Below, in pieces: positions 54,198 to 63,558 of a DNA stretch of 64,000 bases. The DNA is taken from the NCBI GenBank assembly GCA_002328415.1, contig DCXL01000003.1:1349-65348 (forward strand), given 5' to 3'. Source of the DNA: Micavibrio sp. UBA2137 (GTDB lineage: Bacteria > Pseudomonadota > Alphaproteobacteria > Micavibrionales > Micavibrionaceae). Numbering within the stretch: the first letter of the stretch is position 1; every line of letters starts with the position of its first letter. The notes beneath the pieces are model-generated. The model did no database searches. It was not told where the DNA came from and was given only the letters and a program-made list of their open reading frames with translations. The translations under genes and the position numbers were made by a program.

Positions 54198-55313
54198 ATG
54201 AGCGAATCCAATACAAAAGTTCTTCTTTCCAGTGGCGGCACAGGTGGACATGTTTTTCCTGCGATTGCCTTGGCCAATGATTTGAAATCACGGGGCTTCA
54301 CGGTGCATCTGGCAACAGATAAGCGCGGGCAAGCCTATCTTGAGGGCAAAAACGCAACGGATTTACTCTACACAGTCCTTTCCTCTGGAACGCTTCGTCC
54401 CGGTATTAAGGGTAAAATTATAGGCGTGTTCAGCATGATGCGTGGTTATTTGGCGGCACGTAAACTGATTAAGAGTTTTAAACCTGACATTGTTGTTGGC
54501 TTTGGAGGATACCCGTCCGTTCCTGCTGTTCTTGCGGCGCAACGTATGGGGCTGAAAACTGTGCTTCATGAACAAAATGCGATCGTAGGCAAGGCAAACC
54601 TCTACCTTGCACCCAAGGCCGAGCGTATTGCGCTGTCCTTACCGGGTGGGCAAGGATTGGATGTTGCCGATAAAATGCGCACGGTTGAAACAGGCAATCC
54701 CGTGCGTGCCGATATCGCTGCGCTTTATACAAAACCCTATCCCGCACTTAAGATGGATGACACGCTTAACCTGCTTGTCTTTGGCGGGTCACAAGGCGCA
54801 AGTGTCTTTAGCGACGTTATCCCGCAAACACTAGAGAGCTTGCCTGAAAATTACCGCAAACGCATTGCCATTACACAACAATGCCGTAATGAGGAAGAAA
54901 AGGTCAAAACGCTTCAGCGTTATCAGGAGTTTGGGATTACAGCCTCGTGCGACACATTTTTCAAGGACATGCCAGCGCGCATCGAAAAGGCACATTTGGT
55001 GATTGCGCGCTCGGGTGCGTCAACGGTGGCAGAACTTGCCGCTGCTGGGCGTCCAGCTATTTTCGTCCCTTATCCGCATCACGCAGACCAGCAACAAATG
55101 CGCAATGCAGAGGCCGTCGCAGAAGAGGGCGGTGCTTGGGTTATGCCTGAAAGTGGGTTTACGCCAGATGCCCTGCAGGCAAGGCTTGAGACATTCCTGC
55201 AAAACCCAGAAACGCTTTTCCGTGCGGCAGAGGCAGCGCGTAATGCTGCCAAGCCAGATGCGGCCAGAAAGCTAGGTAATCTGGTCACAGCCCTTGTTTT
55301 GGGTTGGAATTAA
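54198..55313 (+). CDS. murG: Lipid II-forming GlcNAc transferase MurG
   Basis: 371 residues, GT-B fold on the inner face of the membrane. SGGTGGHVFPAIALA (12-26) is the N-terminal glycine loop; LHEQNAIVGKANL near 120; FGGSQGAS near 195 and ARSGASTVAELAAAGRP near 272 bind UDP-GlcNAc. The end lies 25 bases before the murC start. Confidence 0.96.
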   Translation: MSESNTKVLLSSGGTGGHVFPAIALANDLKSRGFTVHLATDKRGQAYLEGKNATDLLYTVLSSGTLRPGIKGKIIGVFSMMRGYLAARKLIKSFKPDIVVGFGGYPSVPAVLAAQRMGLKTVLHEQNAIVGKANLYLAPKAERIALSLPGGQGLDVADKMRTVETGNPVRADIAALYTKPYPALKMDDTLNLLVFGGSQGASVFSDVIPQTLESLPENYRKRIAITQQCRNEEEKVKTLQRYQEFGITASCDTFFKDMPARIEKAHLVIARSGASTVAELAAAGRPAIFVPYPHHADQQQMRNAEAVAEEGGAWVMPESGFTPDALQARLETFLQNPETLFRAAEAARNAAKPDAARKLGNLVTALVLGWN

Positions 55314-55338
55314 GAAAAGTTCGCAAGGTATTTATCCC

Positions 55339-56757
55339 ATGAAAAACACTCCCCTAGAGGTTGGCACACTTCATTTCGTTGGCATTGGCGGCATCGGCAT
55401 GTCGGGCATTGCCGAGATTTTGCAATCTCTCAATTATGAGGTGCAGGGTTCAGACATCAAAGAAAGCGGAAATGTTGAACGTTTGCGCAATAAAAACATC
55501 CCTGTTGTTATTGGACATGATGCAGGTAACCTTGTGAATGCTGATGGGGAGAAGGTCAGCGCAATCATCGTGTCATCTGCCATCAAGCAAGATAATCCTG
55601 AATTGGTTGAAGCGCGTCGTTTAAAAATTCCCGTTGTCCGTCGTGCGGATATGTTGGCTGAACTGATGCGCTTAAAGACCGCGATTGCCATTGGCGGAAC
55701 ACACGGAAAAACAACAACGACCTCACTTGTGGGCGCCCTTCTTGAGGAGGCGCATTTGGACCCAACTGTTATTAATGGTGGTATTATCCACGCCTATGGC
55801 ACAAACACGCGCCTTGGACAAAGCGAGTGGATGGTGGCCGAGAGTGATGAAAGCGATGGGTCGTTCACGCGCCTGCCTGCCACGATAGCCGTCATTACCA
55901 ATATCGACCCTGAACATATGGACCATTATGGCAGTTTTGAAGAGGTTAAGGCTGCCTACCAAAGCTTTGCCGAGAATATCCCCTTTTACGGCTTTGCCGT
56001 TTTATGCCTAGACCATCCAGAGGTCCAATCTCTTTTGCCAAAACTGACTGACCGCAAATGCGTGACATATGGATTTTCAGCGCAGGCGAATGTGCGTGGT
56101 ATTAATGTTGACTTTGACCAGCAAGGTGCAAAATTTGATGTCGAGATTAAAGGACAAGATGGCGAAAAGAGGATGCTGAAGGATATGCGCTTGGGCTTGC
56201 CAGGCGAACATAACATTCAAAATGCTTTGGCTGCGATTGCCATTGCCCATGAAATTGGAATTTCCGAGGACACAATTCGCAGTGCGCTTCTTAAATTTAA
56301 GGGTGTGCATCGCCGCTTTACATTAAAAGGCGAGGTGCATGGCGTGCGCATTATTGATGACTATGGACATCACCCTATTGAAATTAAGGCCGTATTGAAG
56401 GCCGCGCGCCAGACCCTAGCTAATTCACAAGGTCGCGTGATTGCATTGATGCAGCCGCATCGCTATTCACGCCTTAATGACCTGATGGATGATTTCTGCA
56501 ACAGCTTTAATGATGCAGATACTGTCCTTGTCACGGAAGTCTATGCAGCGGGTGAGGCGCCACTAAAGACAGCCAATTCCGATATTCTGGTCGAAAAAAT
56601 CAGGGAATGCGGGCATAGTGATGTGACGAAGGTGATTGATTTGGATAATGCTGTTTCGCATATTTCATCAAAGATGAATGAAGGCGATATTGTGATTTGT
56701 TTGGGCGCTGGAAACATTACCGAATGGGCGGCGGCCTTACCTGAAAAACTGAAATAA
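55339..56757 (+). CDS. murC: UDP-MurNAc:L-alanine ligase
   Basis: 472 residues from MKNTPLEVGT; the frame is open to 55294 but that would overlap murG and has no similarity. FVGIGGIGMSG (13-23), ATP loop GGTHGKTTT (119-127), DESDGSF near 165 and DYGHHP near 340. First ligase of the stem-peptide pathway. Confidence 0.96.
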   Translation: MKNTPLEVGTLHFVGIGGIGMSGIAEILQSLNYEVQGSDIKESGNVERLRNKNIPVVIGHDAGNLVNADGEKVSAIIVSSAIKQDNPELVEARRLKIPVVRRADMLAELMRLKTAIAIGGTHGKTTTTSLVGALLEEAHLDPTVINGGIIHAYGTNTRLGQSEWMVAESDESDGSFTRLPATIAVITNIDPEHMDHYGSFEEVKAAYQSFAENIPFYGFAVLCLDHPEVQSLLPKLTDRKCVTYGFSAQANVRGINVDFDQQGAKFDVEIKGQDGEKRMLKDMRLGLPGEHNIQNALAAIAIAHEIGISEDTIRSALLKFKGVHRRFTLKGEVHGVRIIDDYGHHPIEIKAVLKAARQTLANSQGRVIALMQPHRYSRLNDLMDDFCNSFNDADTVLVTEVYAAGEAPLKTANSDILVEKIRECGHSDVTKVIDLDNAVSHISSKMNEGDIVICLGAGNITEWAAALPEKLK

Positions 56758-56779
56758 AAAGAAAGCCTTTAACGACCTT

Positions 56780-57748
56780 ATGTTTTCAGAACTCTTTAAA
56801 ATGGATGAATTACCACCTGTGCGCGGGCGCTACTCGCAAGATGTACCTATAGGAACAAACGGGTGGTTTCGTGCAGGGGGTGGTGCTGATGTTCTGTTTA
56901 AACCTGCCGACCAAGAAGATTTGATCGAATTCCTGCGCGCCTGCCCAGGGCATATTCCTGTGACAACATTTGGCGTTCTGTCTAATTCCATTATTCGTGA
57001 TGGTGGCGTGCCGGGCGTTGTTGTGCGCTTGGGACGCGGCTTTGCAGAAATTGACCAAGAGGGCAAGGATACACTTGTTGCTGGTGCGGCCGCACTTGAT
57101 TTTAATGTAGCAATTTCTGCCGCGCGGTTTCAGATTGCAGGCCTCGAGTTCCTAAGCGGTATTCCAGGCACAATCGGTGGCGCCTTGCGCATGAATGCGG
57201 GCGCTTATGGGACGGAAACCAAGGATGTGTTGCAAGAGGCGTGCTATGTCGACCGCGCAGGACAGCTCGTCCATTGTACGGCAGAGGAGCTGGATATGTC
57301 CTATCGCCATTGTGGTGCGCCACAAGACGCCATTTTCCTCTATGCAAAGCTGAAGGGGCATGCGGGCAATACGGAAGAAATTGAAGGGCGCATTGCCGAG
57401 ATCAAGGCCAAGCGCGAGGAAACCCAGCCTGTGAAGGCCCGTACAGGTGGCTCAACATTTGCAAATCCAAGCGCTGAGGAGCTGGCAGCGGCAGGTTTGC
57501 CAGAGGATATGAAGGTCTGGCAGTTGATTGACAACGTTGGCGGTCGCGGTCTCATTGTTGGTGGTGCGCAAATGTCAGAGAAGCATTGTAATTTCATGAT
57601 TAACACGGGCGAGGCCACAGCGCAGGATTTGGAAGATTTAGGCGAAGAAATCCGCCGACGCGTCTTGCAAGAATTTGGGATAACACTAAGATGGGAAATA
57701 CGGCGCATAGGCCGCCCGCACAATAACCGCAATGTCTTGTTGCAATAG
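56780..57748 (+). CDS. murB: UDP-N-acetylenolpyruvoylglucosamine reductase
   Basis: 322 residues, FAD enzyme making UDP-MurNAc. FAD domain with GLEFLSGIPGTIGGALRMNAG near 122-142; catalytic Ser in GGSTFANPS near 228, and Glu near the C-terminus (LRWEIRRIG). No extra Tyr loop, so type II. In cluster order murC-murB-ddl. Confidence 0.96.
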   Translation: MFSELFKMDELPPVRGRYSQDVPIGTNGWFRAGGGADVLFKPADQEDLIEFLRACPGHIPVTTFGVLSNSIIRDGGVPGVVVRLGRGFAEIDQEGKDTLVAGAAALDFNVAISAARFQIAGLEFLSGIPGTIGGALRMNAGAYGTETKDVLQEACYVDRAGQLVHCTAEELDMSYRHCGAPQDAIFLYAKLKGHAGNTEEIEGRIAEIKAKREETQPVKARTGGSTFANPSAEELAAAGLPEDMKVWQLIDNVGGRGLIVGGAQMSEKHCNFMINTGEATAQDLEDLGEEIRRRVLQEFGITLRWEIRRIGRPHNNRNVLLQ

Positions 57749-57766
57749 GATTTAAGGAGAACACTC

Positions 57767-58729
57767 ATGGCAAAGAAAGTCGCACTACTTGTTGGAGGCT
57801 GGTCAGCCGAGCGTGAGGTTTCTCTGAATAAAGGCAAGGCCGTTGAAAAAGCGCTCATTGAGGGTGGTTATGATGTCACCACCATTGATGTGACCAAAGA
57901 TTTGAATAAGCTTATTGAGGCGCTAACCCCTAAACCTGATGCGGTTTTTAACAATCTTTACGGCACAGGGGGCGAGGATGGCACAATTCAGGCTGTTCTG
58001 GATATGCTTGAAATTCCTTACACACACTCACCGATGCGCGCCTCTGCCATTGCGATGGACAAGCCTTTGACCAAGGCGTTGGCTGGAACAGTTGGCATTC
58101 CATCAGCTTACGGCGTTCTTTCCACGAAGGAGGAAGTGCTTAAAGGTCATGTGATGGAGCCGCCTTATGTTGTGAAACCACCGCGTGAAGGGTCAAGTGT
58201 TGGTATTCGTCTTATCATGGAAAACGATAATCAAAAGGCGCTGGATGAGGAAAGCTGGACATTTGGAGACGAGGTGTTGGTTGAAAAATACGTGTCTGGA
58301 CGTGAACTAACCGTTGCGATTTTAGATGGCAAAGCACAGGCTGTAACCGAGATTATTGCCAAGACAAAGTTTTTTGATTACGAGGCAAAGTACGAAGATC
58401 AGACAACAGAATATATAATGCCCGCAAAAATTCCTGAAACAACGACCAATTTAGCCTTGGAATATGCCGAGCGTCTGTATACTCTATTAGGGTGCAAAGG
58501 GTTAGCCCGTTGTGACTTCAGATATGATGAATCACAGGGTGAAAAAGCATTGTTTCTTCTTGAAATAAACACACAGCCCGGTTGCACACCTGAATCTATT
58601 GGCCCTTCTCAGGTCATCTATAACGGAACATCTTTTGTCGCACTTTGTGCGCATCTTATTGAAACGGCGTCATGTCAAAGAAACGAAGTAAAATTGTCAC
58701 AAAAAGACGAAAATCGTCTTTCAGCCTAG
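57767..58729 (+). CDS. ddl: D-alanine-D-alanine ligase
   Basis: 320 residues, ATP-grasp. GGWSAEREVSLNKG (11-24) matches the Ddl N-terminal loop; VKPPREGSSVGI near 137; EINTQPGCTPES near 267 holds metal ligands. The last 18 residues run past the usual end and are encoded in DNA that also codes for the FtsQ N-terminus (58-base overlap). AAGGAG precedes the start. Confidence 0.96.
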   Translation: MAKKVALLVGGWSAEREVSLNKGKAVEKALIEGGYDVTTIDVTKDLNKLIEALTPKPDAVFNNLYGTGGEDGTIQAVLDMLEIPYTHSPMRASAIAMDKPLTKALAGTVGIPSAYGVLSTKEEVLKGHVMEPPYVVKPPREGSSVGIRLIMENDNQKALDEESWTFGDEVLVEKYVSGRELTVAILDGKAQAVTEIIAKTKFFDYEAKYEDQTTEYIMPAKIPETTTNLALEYAERLYTLLGCKGLARCDFRYDESQGEKALFLLEINTQPGCTPESIGPSQVIYNGTSFVALCAHLIETASCQRNEVKLSQKDENRLSA

Positions 58730-59514
58730 CGCCCCTTCTGAAAAAGGGCGTGCTTGCCCTTGCCGTTATTGGCTTTCTGCTCTGGGCGGGGGTATCTCTT
58801 AGGGTGACAGGTACAATAGATCGCACGCAAAAGGCCATCACGCATAGCTGGGTTAGCGCAACAGCTGATATGGGCTTTGTTGTCAAAAATATTTATGTCG
58901 AAGGGCGTTACTTTCTTGACCGCGCGGATTTAGCGGCGGTCACTACAATCAAGAAAAATGATCCGCTTTTGGGTGTTAACCCAGAGGGCTTGGGCGAAAA
59001 AATCAGTGCGCTTAACTGGGTCAAATCAGTGAAGGTCAGCAGACAACTTCCTGATAGTGTCAAAATCGAAATTACAGAACGTGTGCCTATGGCGCTTCTG
59101 CGCAATGCGGATAAATCGCTTTCACTTGTTGATTGGGATGGCCATGTGATTACTTACTCTCCTGATGCGCGTTTTGCCAATTTGATTATTGTAACAGGCA
59201 AAGGGGCTGCCGAGGCTTTGCCAGATTTCTTACCTATTTTGGCGGCCGAGGAAGGGCTCTTTAAAGAAATTGCCTCTGTTCAATATGTAGGTGAACGCCG
59301 CTGGAATTTGTTCACACAAAATAATATGCGTATCCAGTTGCCAGAAGATGAAATTGGTTTTGCGCTTGCGCGTGTTGCCAGAGAAAATGAAACTGATGAT
59401 TTACTGGCGCAAGCCCTCAGCGATATTGATGCGCGTTATCCAGACCGCCTGATTGTACAGGCCAAGGAAGGCGCTGAACCAAAACTAATTAAAACCGGAC
59501 ATCACCGCAAATGA
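58672..59514 (+). CDS. ftsQ: Cell division protein FtsQ
   Basis: 280 residues. Basic cytosolic segment (1-25), one membrane helix about 26-46, POTRA domain (about 73-142; VKNIYVEGRYFLDRADL) and beta domain with LPDSVKIEITERVP near 125. Bridges FtsA-side and FtsI-side divisome proteins. Overlaps ddl by 58 bases in another frame; stop overlaps ftsA start as ATGA. Confidence 0.94.
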   Translation: MSKKRSKIVTKRRKSSFSLAPLLKKGVLALAVIGFLLWAGVSLRVTGTIDRTQKAITHSWVSATADMGFVVKNIYVEGRYFLDRADLAAVTTIKKNDPLLGVNPEGLGEKISALNWVKSVKVSRQLPDSVKIEITERVPMALLRNADKSLSLVDWDGHVITYSPDARFANLIIVTGKGAAEALPDFLPILAAEEGLFKEIASVQYVGERRWNLFTQNNMRIQLPEDEIGFALARVARENETDDLLAQALSDIDARYPDRLIVQAKEGAEPKLIKTGHHRK

Positions 59515-60779
59515 GTAATTCTGTATTTCCTAAAGACTCCGTCTTTGCCGCCCTTGACGTGGGCTCAACAAAAATTGCCTGTATTATTGCACGCACCATA
59601 GATGATAAGGGCGGGCTTGAGATTGTAGGTGTGGGGCATCAGAAATCAAAAGGCATAAAAAACGGCGTTGTTGTTGATATTGCCCAGGCCGAGGAAGCTA
59701 TTCGTCAGACGGTGCACACGGCCGAAACCATGGCGCAAAAGGCAATCAAGGGCTTTCCGTTGCGTGATATGGTGTTGTCCGTTCCCGCCTTTTACAGCGA
59801 CAGTCACGCCGTTGATGTTGATATCCAGATTTTGGGCCAAAAGGTGACAGAACACGACATTAAACGTGCCCTTTCCCGTGCCCAGTCCAAGGCCACATCC
59901 GAGGCGCGCGAGTTGATCCACACAATCCCCGTGGGTTATACCCTTGATGGGAAGCCCGGTATTCAGGACCCTTTGGGCATGACAGGGCACCGTTTAGGTG
60001 TTGATATTCACTTACTTGATGGTGACCTTTCAGCCCTGAAAAATCTGGCCAATTGTGTCGAGCGTTCGCATCTGGATATTGTGGCGCTTTGTAATGCTCC
60101 TTATGCCGCTGCACTGTCCACACTCGTAGAGGATGAAATGGAGCTGGGTTGCACGCTCATTGATATTGGCGGGGGCAGTACATCCTTTGCCGTTGTTCAG
60201 CAAAACCGCCTGTTATATGCGGGCGGGATTCCTGTTGGCGGGCAGAATGTGACGTCTGACATTGCGCAAGGCATGACGACTTCGCTGGCCGATGCCGAGC
60301 GTATCAAGACACTCTATGGCTCCACCATGGCCTCCTCTCAAGATGAAAATGAATTTATCAATGTGCCACCACTTGGTGAGGGTGGGTTTCCAGAGGAAAA
60401 CCACGTGCCGCGCTCGCTTCTTGTCAGCATTATTCAGGCGCGCATGGAGGAGATCTTCGAAATGGTGCAACAGGCGCTCAGTGATTCAGGGGTGGCTAAT
60501 AATGTAGGCCGCCGCCTTGTGTTGACAGGTGGGGGAAGCATGCTCCCAGGTGTGGCAGAGCTTGCGCAAAAAATCATGAATAAGCAGGTGCGCCTTGGCC
60601 AGCCTGTCAAATTTACAGGATTGCCCGATTCAACATCAGGGGCGCCGTTTTCTGTACTGACGGGCTTGTTACATTATGCGACCAAGCGGGCTGATGAAAT
60701 GCCCCACGAGATTGAGCTCTCAGGGGAGAGCGGGTCATTGTGGGAGCGCCTTCAGGGGTGGTTTAAAGAAAATTGGTAA
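59511..60779 (+). CDS. ftsA: Cell division protein FtsA
   Basis: 422 residues, actin-like ATPase. DVGSTKIACIIA (16-27) is phosphate loop 1, IDIGGGSTSFAV near 216 phosphate loop 2, and LTGGGSMLPG near 342 the adenosine site. The C-terminal SLWERLQGWFKENW is an amphipathic helix that anchors FtsZ filaments to the membrane. Ends 273 bases before ftsZ. Confidence 0.96.
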   Translation: MSNSVFPKDSVFAALDVGSTKIACIIARTIDDKGGLEIVGVGHQKSKGIKNGVVVDIAQAEEAIRQTVHTAETMAQKAIKGFPLRDMVLSVPAFYSDSHAVDVDIQILGQKVTEHDIKRALSRAQSKATSEARELIHTIPVGYTLDGKPGIQDPLGMTGHRLGVDIHLLDGDLSALKNLANCVERSHLDIVALCNAPYAAALSTLVEDEMELGCTLIDIGGGSTSFAVVQQNRLLYAGGIPVGGQNVTSDIAQGMTTSLADAERIKTLYGSTMASSQDENEFINVPPLGEGGFPEENHVPRSLLVSIIQARMEEIFEMVQQALSDSGVANNVGRRLVLTGGGSMLPGVAELAQKIMNKQVRLGQPVKFTGLPDSTSGAPFSVLTGLLHYATKRADEMPHEIELSGESGSLWERLQGWFKENW

Positions 60780-61052
60780 ATTTTTGGATAACTTTATCCA
60801 CTTATCCACATTTTATGATGGAACGCCTCTTTTCAGAACAGTCGTCCTCTGCAAAACTAAATTCATGAATCGTATGAGTCGTTTAGGCGAACTTGTTAGG
60901 TTAAAGGTTCTGATATTTCTTAATTGTGGAAGCGAAGTTATATTAGAAAACCTGTCTATTACTTGAGATAGAGGCTTTTCAAAAGGCTGGCGCTCCCATA
61001 CGATAAATATATTGATTCGTTTCACTCTCTCTTCTTCCAGGAGATAACCTTT
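60780..61052 (+). promoter_or_regulatory. ftsZ upstream region with GANTC sites
   Basis: 273 bases without a gene. Besides the DnaA boxes it has GAATC at 60867, GAGTC at 60876 and GATTC at 61014, the CcrM methylation motif GANTC. No TTAA-N7-TTAA CtrA box is seen. CAGGAGATA supplies the ftsZ ribosome binding site. I could not place a -35/-10 pair with confidence. Confidence 0.5.
60783..60810 (+). promoter_or_regulatory. DnaA-box cluster between ftsA and ftsZ
   Basis: TTATCCACA, a perfect DnaA box, is at 60802-60810. TTATCCACT (one mismatch) is at 60794-60802 and TTTGGATAA, the reverse of TTATCCAAA (one mismatch), is at 60783-60791. Three sites in 28 bases on both strands. They sit at the start of the ftsZ leader, so DnaA may regulate ftsZ transcription. 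Confidence 0.6.
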
Positions 61053-62795
61053 ATGATAAATGTGCGTATGCAACCTACAGAAAACAGAAAATTCTCCCCT
61101 AAAATTGCAGTAGCTGCTGTCGGCGGTGCCGGTGGAAATGCTGTGGATAACATGATACATGCTGGCATGCAGGGCGTTGATTTCATCGTCTGCAATACTG
61201 ATGCACAGGCGCTTGATGCTTCGCTTGCTGATACACGTATTCAACTTGGCAGTGATGTCACGAAAGGCCTTGGCGCTGGTGCAAGACCAGATGTCGGTCG
61301 TATGGCGGCTGAGGAGTCACTGGAAGAGGTTCTCGCACACCTTGAAAATGCCAATATGGTTTTTGTCACCGCTGGTATGGGCGGTGGTACAGGAACAGGG
61401 GCAGCCCCTGTGATTGCACGTGCGTGCCGCGAGCGTGATATTCTAACTGTTGGTGTTGTGACAAAGCCGTTCCATTTTGAAGGTACTATGCGCATGAAGG
61501 CCGCAGAAGAAGGTATTCGCGAGCTTCAAGAATATGTCGACACGCTGATTGTCATTCCAAACCAGAATTTGTTCCGTATTGCTAATGAGAAAACAACATT
61601 TGCTGAAGCCTTTAAAATGGCTGACAGCGTGTTGCAATCAGGTGTACGCGGAGTTACTGACCTTATCGTTAATCCAGGACTTATTAACCTCGACTTTGCC
61701 GATATCCGTTCCATTATGTTGGAAATGGGTAAGGCTGTTATGGGAACGGGCGAGGCCACAGGCGACAAGCGTGCGATTGAAGCCGCCGAAAAAGCCATTT
61801 CTAATCCGCTTCTTGATGACATGTCTATGAAAGGTGCCAAGGGCGTTATCATTAACGTCACAGGTGGCGAGGACATGACGCTCTTTGAAGCAGATGAAGC
61901 CTGTAATCGTATCCGTGATGAGGTTGATCCTGATGCCAATATCATCTTTGGAACATCTTTCGATGCCAACATGGAAGGCGTTATGCGCGTGTCTGTTGTG
62001 GCAACAGGGATTGATAAAGAAGTTGCGCGCAAAACATATTCAGGCACAAATCCATCTGTTCTTAACCGTGCCAAGCCACGCACAACTGCGACACAACAGC
62101 CTGTACGTCAGCAAGTCACAGCAGCATCTGGTTACGCCCCTGGTTTGACACAAACTCAGGTTGTTTCTGGTATGCAACCAGTACAAAAGCCTGTTGAAGA
62201 GGTGCAAGAAAGCGTTACTGAAACACCTTCTGACTTGTTTGAGGCGCAAGCATCACAAGTTGAGCAGGAATACGCACCACAGCAAACACCAGACCAGCCA
62301 TATGTCCAGCAGCAGCCAGAACAAGAAGTTGTTCAGGCAACGGGCACAACAGGCTCTCTACGTGGGTCAACATATGGTGAGTCCTTTATTCCACCTGCAC
62401 CTGCAACATCTGCTAACTTTGCACAAACATCTGATGCAGGTCAAAGCTATGCAAGCCTGAGTGCCGCACCCCAAGGTGGACAGACAGGCACACAAACAGA
62501 GGCTACAGCACAGACAGAAAAAGCCGCGACTTCATTGAATTTGCGCCCACCAGTTCCTGGTGCAAGCAAACCTGTGAAGAAGCAATCGCAAAGTTTATTC
62601 GAGCGTATTACAAGTGGCTTCAAGCATGATGACGAGGATGATTTTGGTACACAAAATCGTATTTCAGCTGAAACAACAGAGGTCTCTGATACAGCCGCCC
62701 AAGGCAAACTCAATATCGAGAGCGCGTCAAAGCCGGCATCTTCAGTTGAAGATGAGTTGGATATTCCAGCATTTTTGAGACGTCAGACAAACTAA
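61053..62795 (+). CDS. ftsZ: Cell division protein FtsZ
   Basis: 580 residues. Tubulin-like GTPase, residues about 15-325: VGGAGGNAVDNM, signature GGGTGTGAAP (110-119), and NLDFADIRSIM near 212. Then a Gln/Thr/Pro/Ala-rich disordered linker of about 240 residues, very long compared with about 50 in E. coli but in line with the long linkers of alphaproteobacteria. The C-terminal peptide DIPAFLRRQ binds FtsA. AGGAG lies 9 bases before the start. Confidence 0.97.
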   Translation: MINVRMQPTENRKFSPKIAVAAVGGAGGNAVDNMIHAGMQGVDFIVCNTDAQALDASLADTRIQLGSDVTKGLGAGARPDVGRMAAEESLEEVLAHLENANMVFVTAGMGGGTGTGAAPVIARACRERDILTVGVVTKPFHFEGTMRMKAAEEGIRELQEYVDTLIVIPNQNLFRIANEKTTFAEAFKMADSVLQSGVRGVTDLIVNPGLINLDFADIRSIMLEMGKAVMGTGEATGDKRAIEAAEKAISNPLLDDMSMKGAKGVIINVTGGEDMTLFEADEACNRIRDEVDPDANIIFGTSFDANMEGVMRVSVVATGIDKEVARKTYSGTNPSVLNRAKPRTTATQQPVRQQVTAASGYAPGLTQTQVVSGMQPVQKPVEEVQESVTETPSDLFEAQASQVEQEYAPQQTPDQPYVQQQPEQEVVQATGTTGSLRGSTYGESFIPPAPATSANFAQTSDAGQSYASLSAAPQGGQTGTQTEATAQTEKAATSLNLRPPVPGASKPVKKQSQSLFERITSGFKHDDEDDFGTQNRISAETTEVSDTAAQGKLNIESASKPASSVEDELDIPAFLRRQTN

Positions 62796-62816
62796 TTCAC
62801 GTCACACAAATATATC

Positions 62817-62854
62817 TAAAAAGCCTTTAGCCAAACGGTTAAGGGCTTTTTTTG
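62817..62854 (+). terminator. Terminator after ftsZ
   Basis: AAAAGCC...TTAGCC AAAC GGTTAA GGGCTTTT, with a following run of T. Ends the dcw transcript 22 bases after the ftsZ stop codon. Confidence 0.88.
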
Positions 62855-62886
62855 TGGAACTATTGAAACAAATATGTTTTAACGTA

Positions 62887-63558
62887 ATGTCAAAAAAACA
62901 GTTTTGGGAAAATGTTTTAACCATGTCATTACTTGAGTTACTTGATGAGAATGAGCGTGAATTGCCGCGTCATGATGCTTTTTTCAGGATTGTGGAGAAG
63001 CTGAATGCGCTTAATTCAGATGAAGCGCCTTTTTTCGAAGTCATTCAGCAAGGAACACGTTTTGGCAATAATTGCATGCTAGTGATTAAAAATGATGCCT
63101 CTGTGCATGCCGCGTTTAATGCGTCCTCAAAGCGTCCAGATGTTGCCTTTGCAGGTATTCGCGGTTGGATGCGTCTCAAAGCCAATATCGTCAATGATGG
63201 TTGGACAAATATTTCTCAAGATTTTGGACCTTACCCATGCTTTTTGAATGCACAGGGTGAAGTTTTGGAAAAGCCTGAATTTCTTATTGCTGTGACAGAA
63301 GAAAGTTCTATCGGTTATCAGGGTGAAGGTGAAAATGGTTCTCGCCTGAGTGTAGAGAATACAGAGCTTGTTTTTCTTGAAAAATTTGTAAGACAATTTG
63401 CGGCTGACCATCCTGTAATTCAGGATATTCTTGATGTCTCCGAAGATGATTTGGCTGTAAGTAAGGCTGCTTCAAGCAAGACAGTGCTCAAACTTGTGCC
63501 AGAGAAGGCAGAAGAGACCTCAGGCAACCAGCCTGGACTTGGCAAACTCGCGCTTTGA
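62887..63558 (+). CDS. Hypothetical protein
   Basis: 223 residues from ATG 62887; another ATG is at 62923, and the frame to 62854 lies in the terminator T-run. Family not recognised, no signal peptide or membrane helix. Acidic, mixed alpha-beta composition. Its last 39 bases overlap the 3' end of mnmA on the other strand. Confidence 0.72.
   Translation: MSKKQFWENVLTMSLLELLDENERELPRHDAFFRIVEKLNALNSDEAPFFEVIQQGTRFGNNCMLVIKNDASVHAAFNASSKRPDVAFAGIRGWMRLKANIVNDGWTNISQDFGPYPCFLNAQGEVLEKPEFLIAVTEESSIGYQGEGENGSRLSVENTELVFLEKFVRQFAADHPVIQDILDVSEDDLAVSKAASSKTVLKLVPEKAEETSGNQPGLGKLAL

Noticed and set aside
60885..60935. CtrA box before ftsZ
   Set aside because: TTAA pairs exist but at 15-base rather than 7-base spacing.
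61526..62083. 185-codon ORF antisense to ftsZ
   Set aside because: Its Ser/Ile/Ala-rich sequence is what the complement of a conserved coding frame gives; ftsZ is certain.
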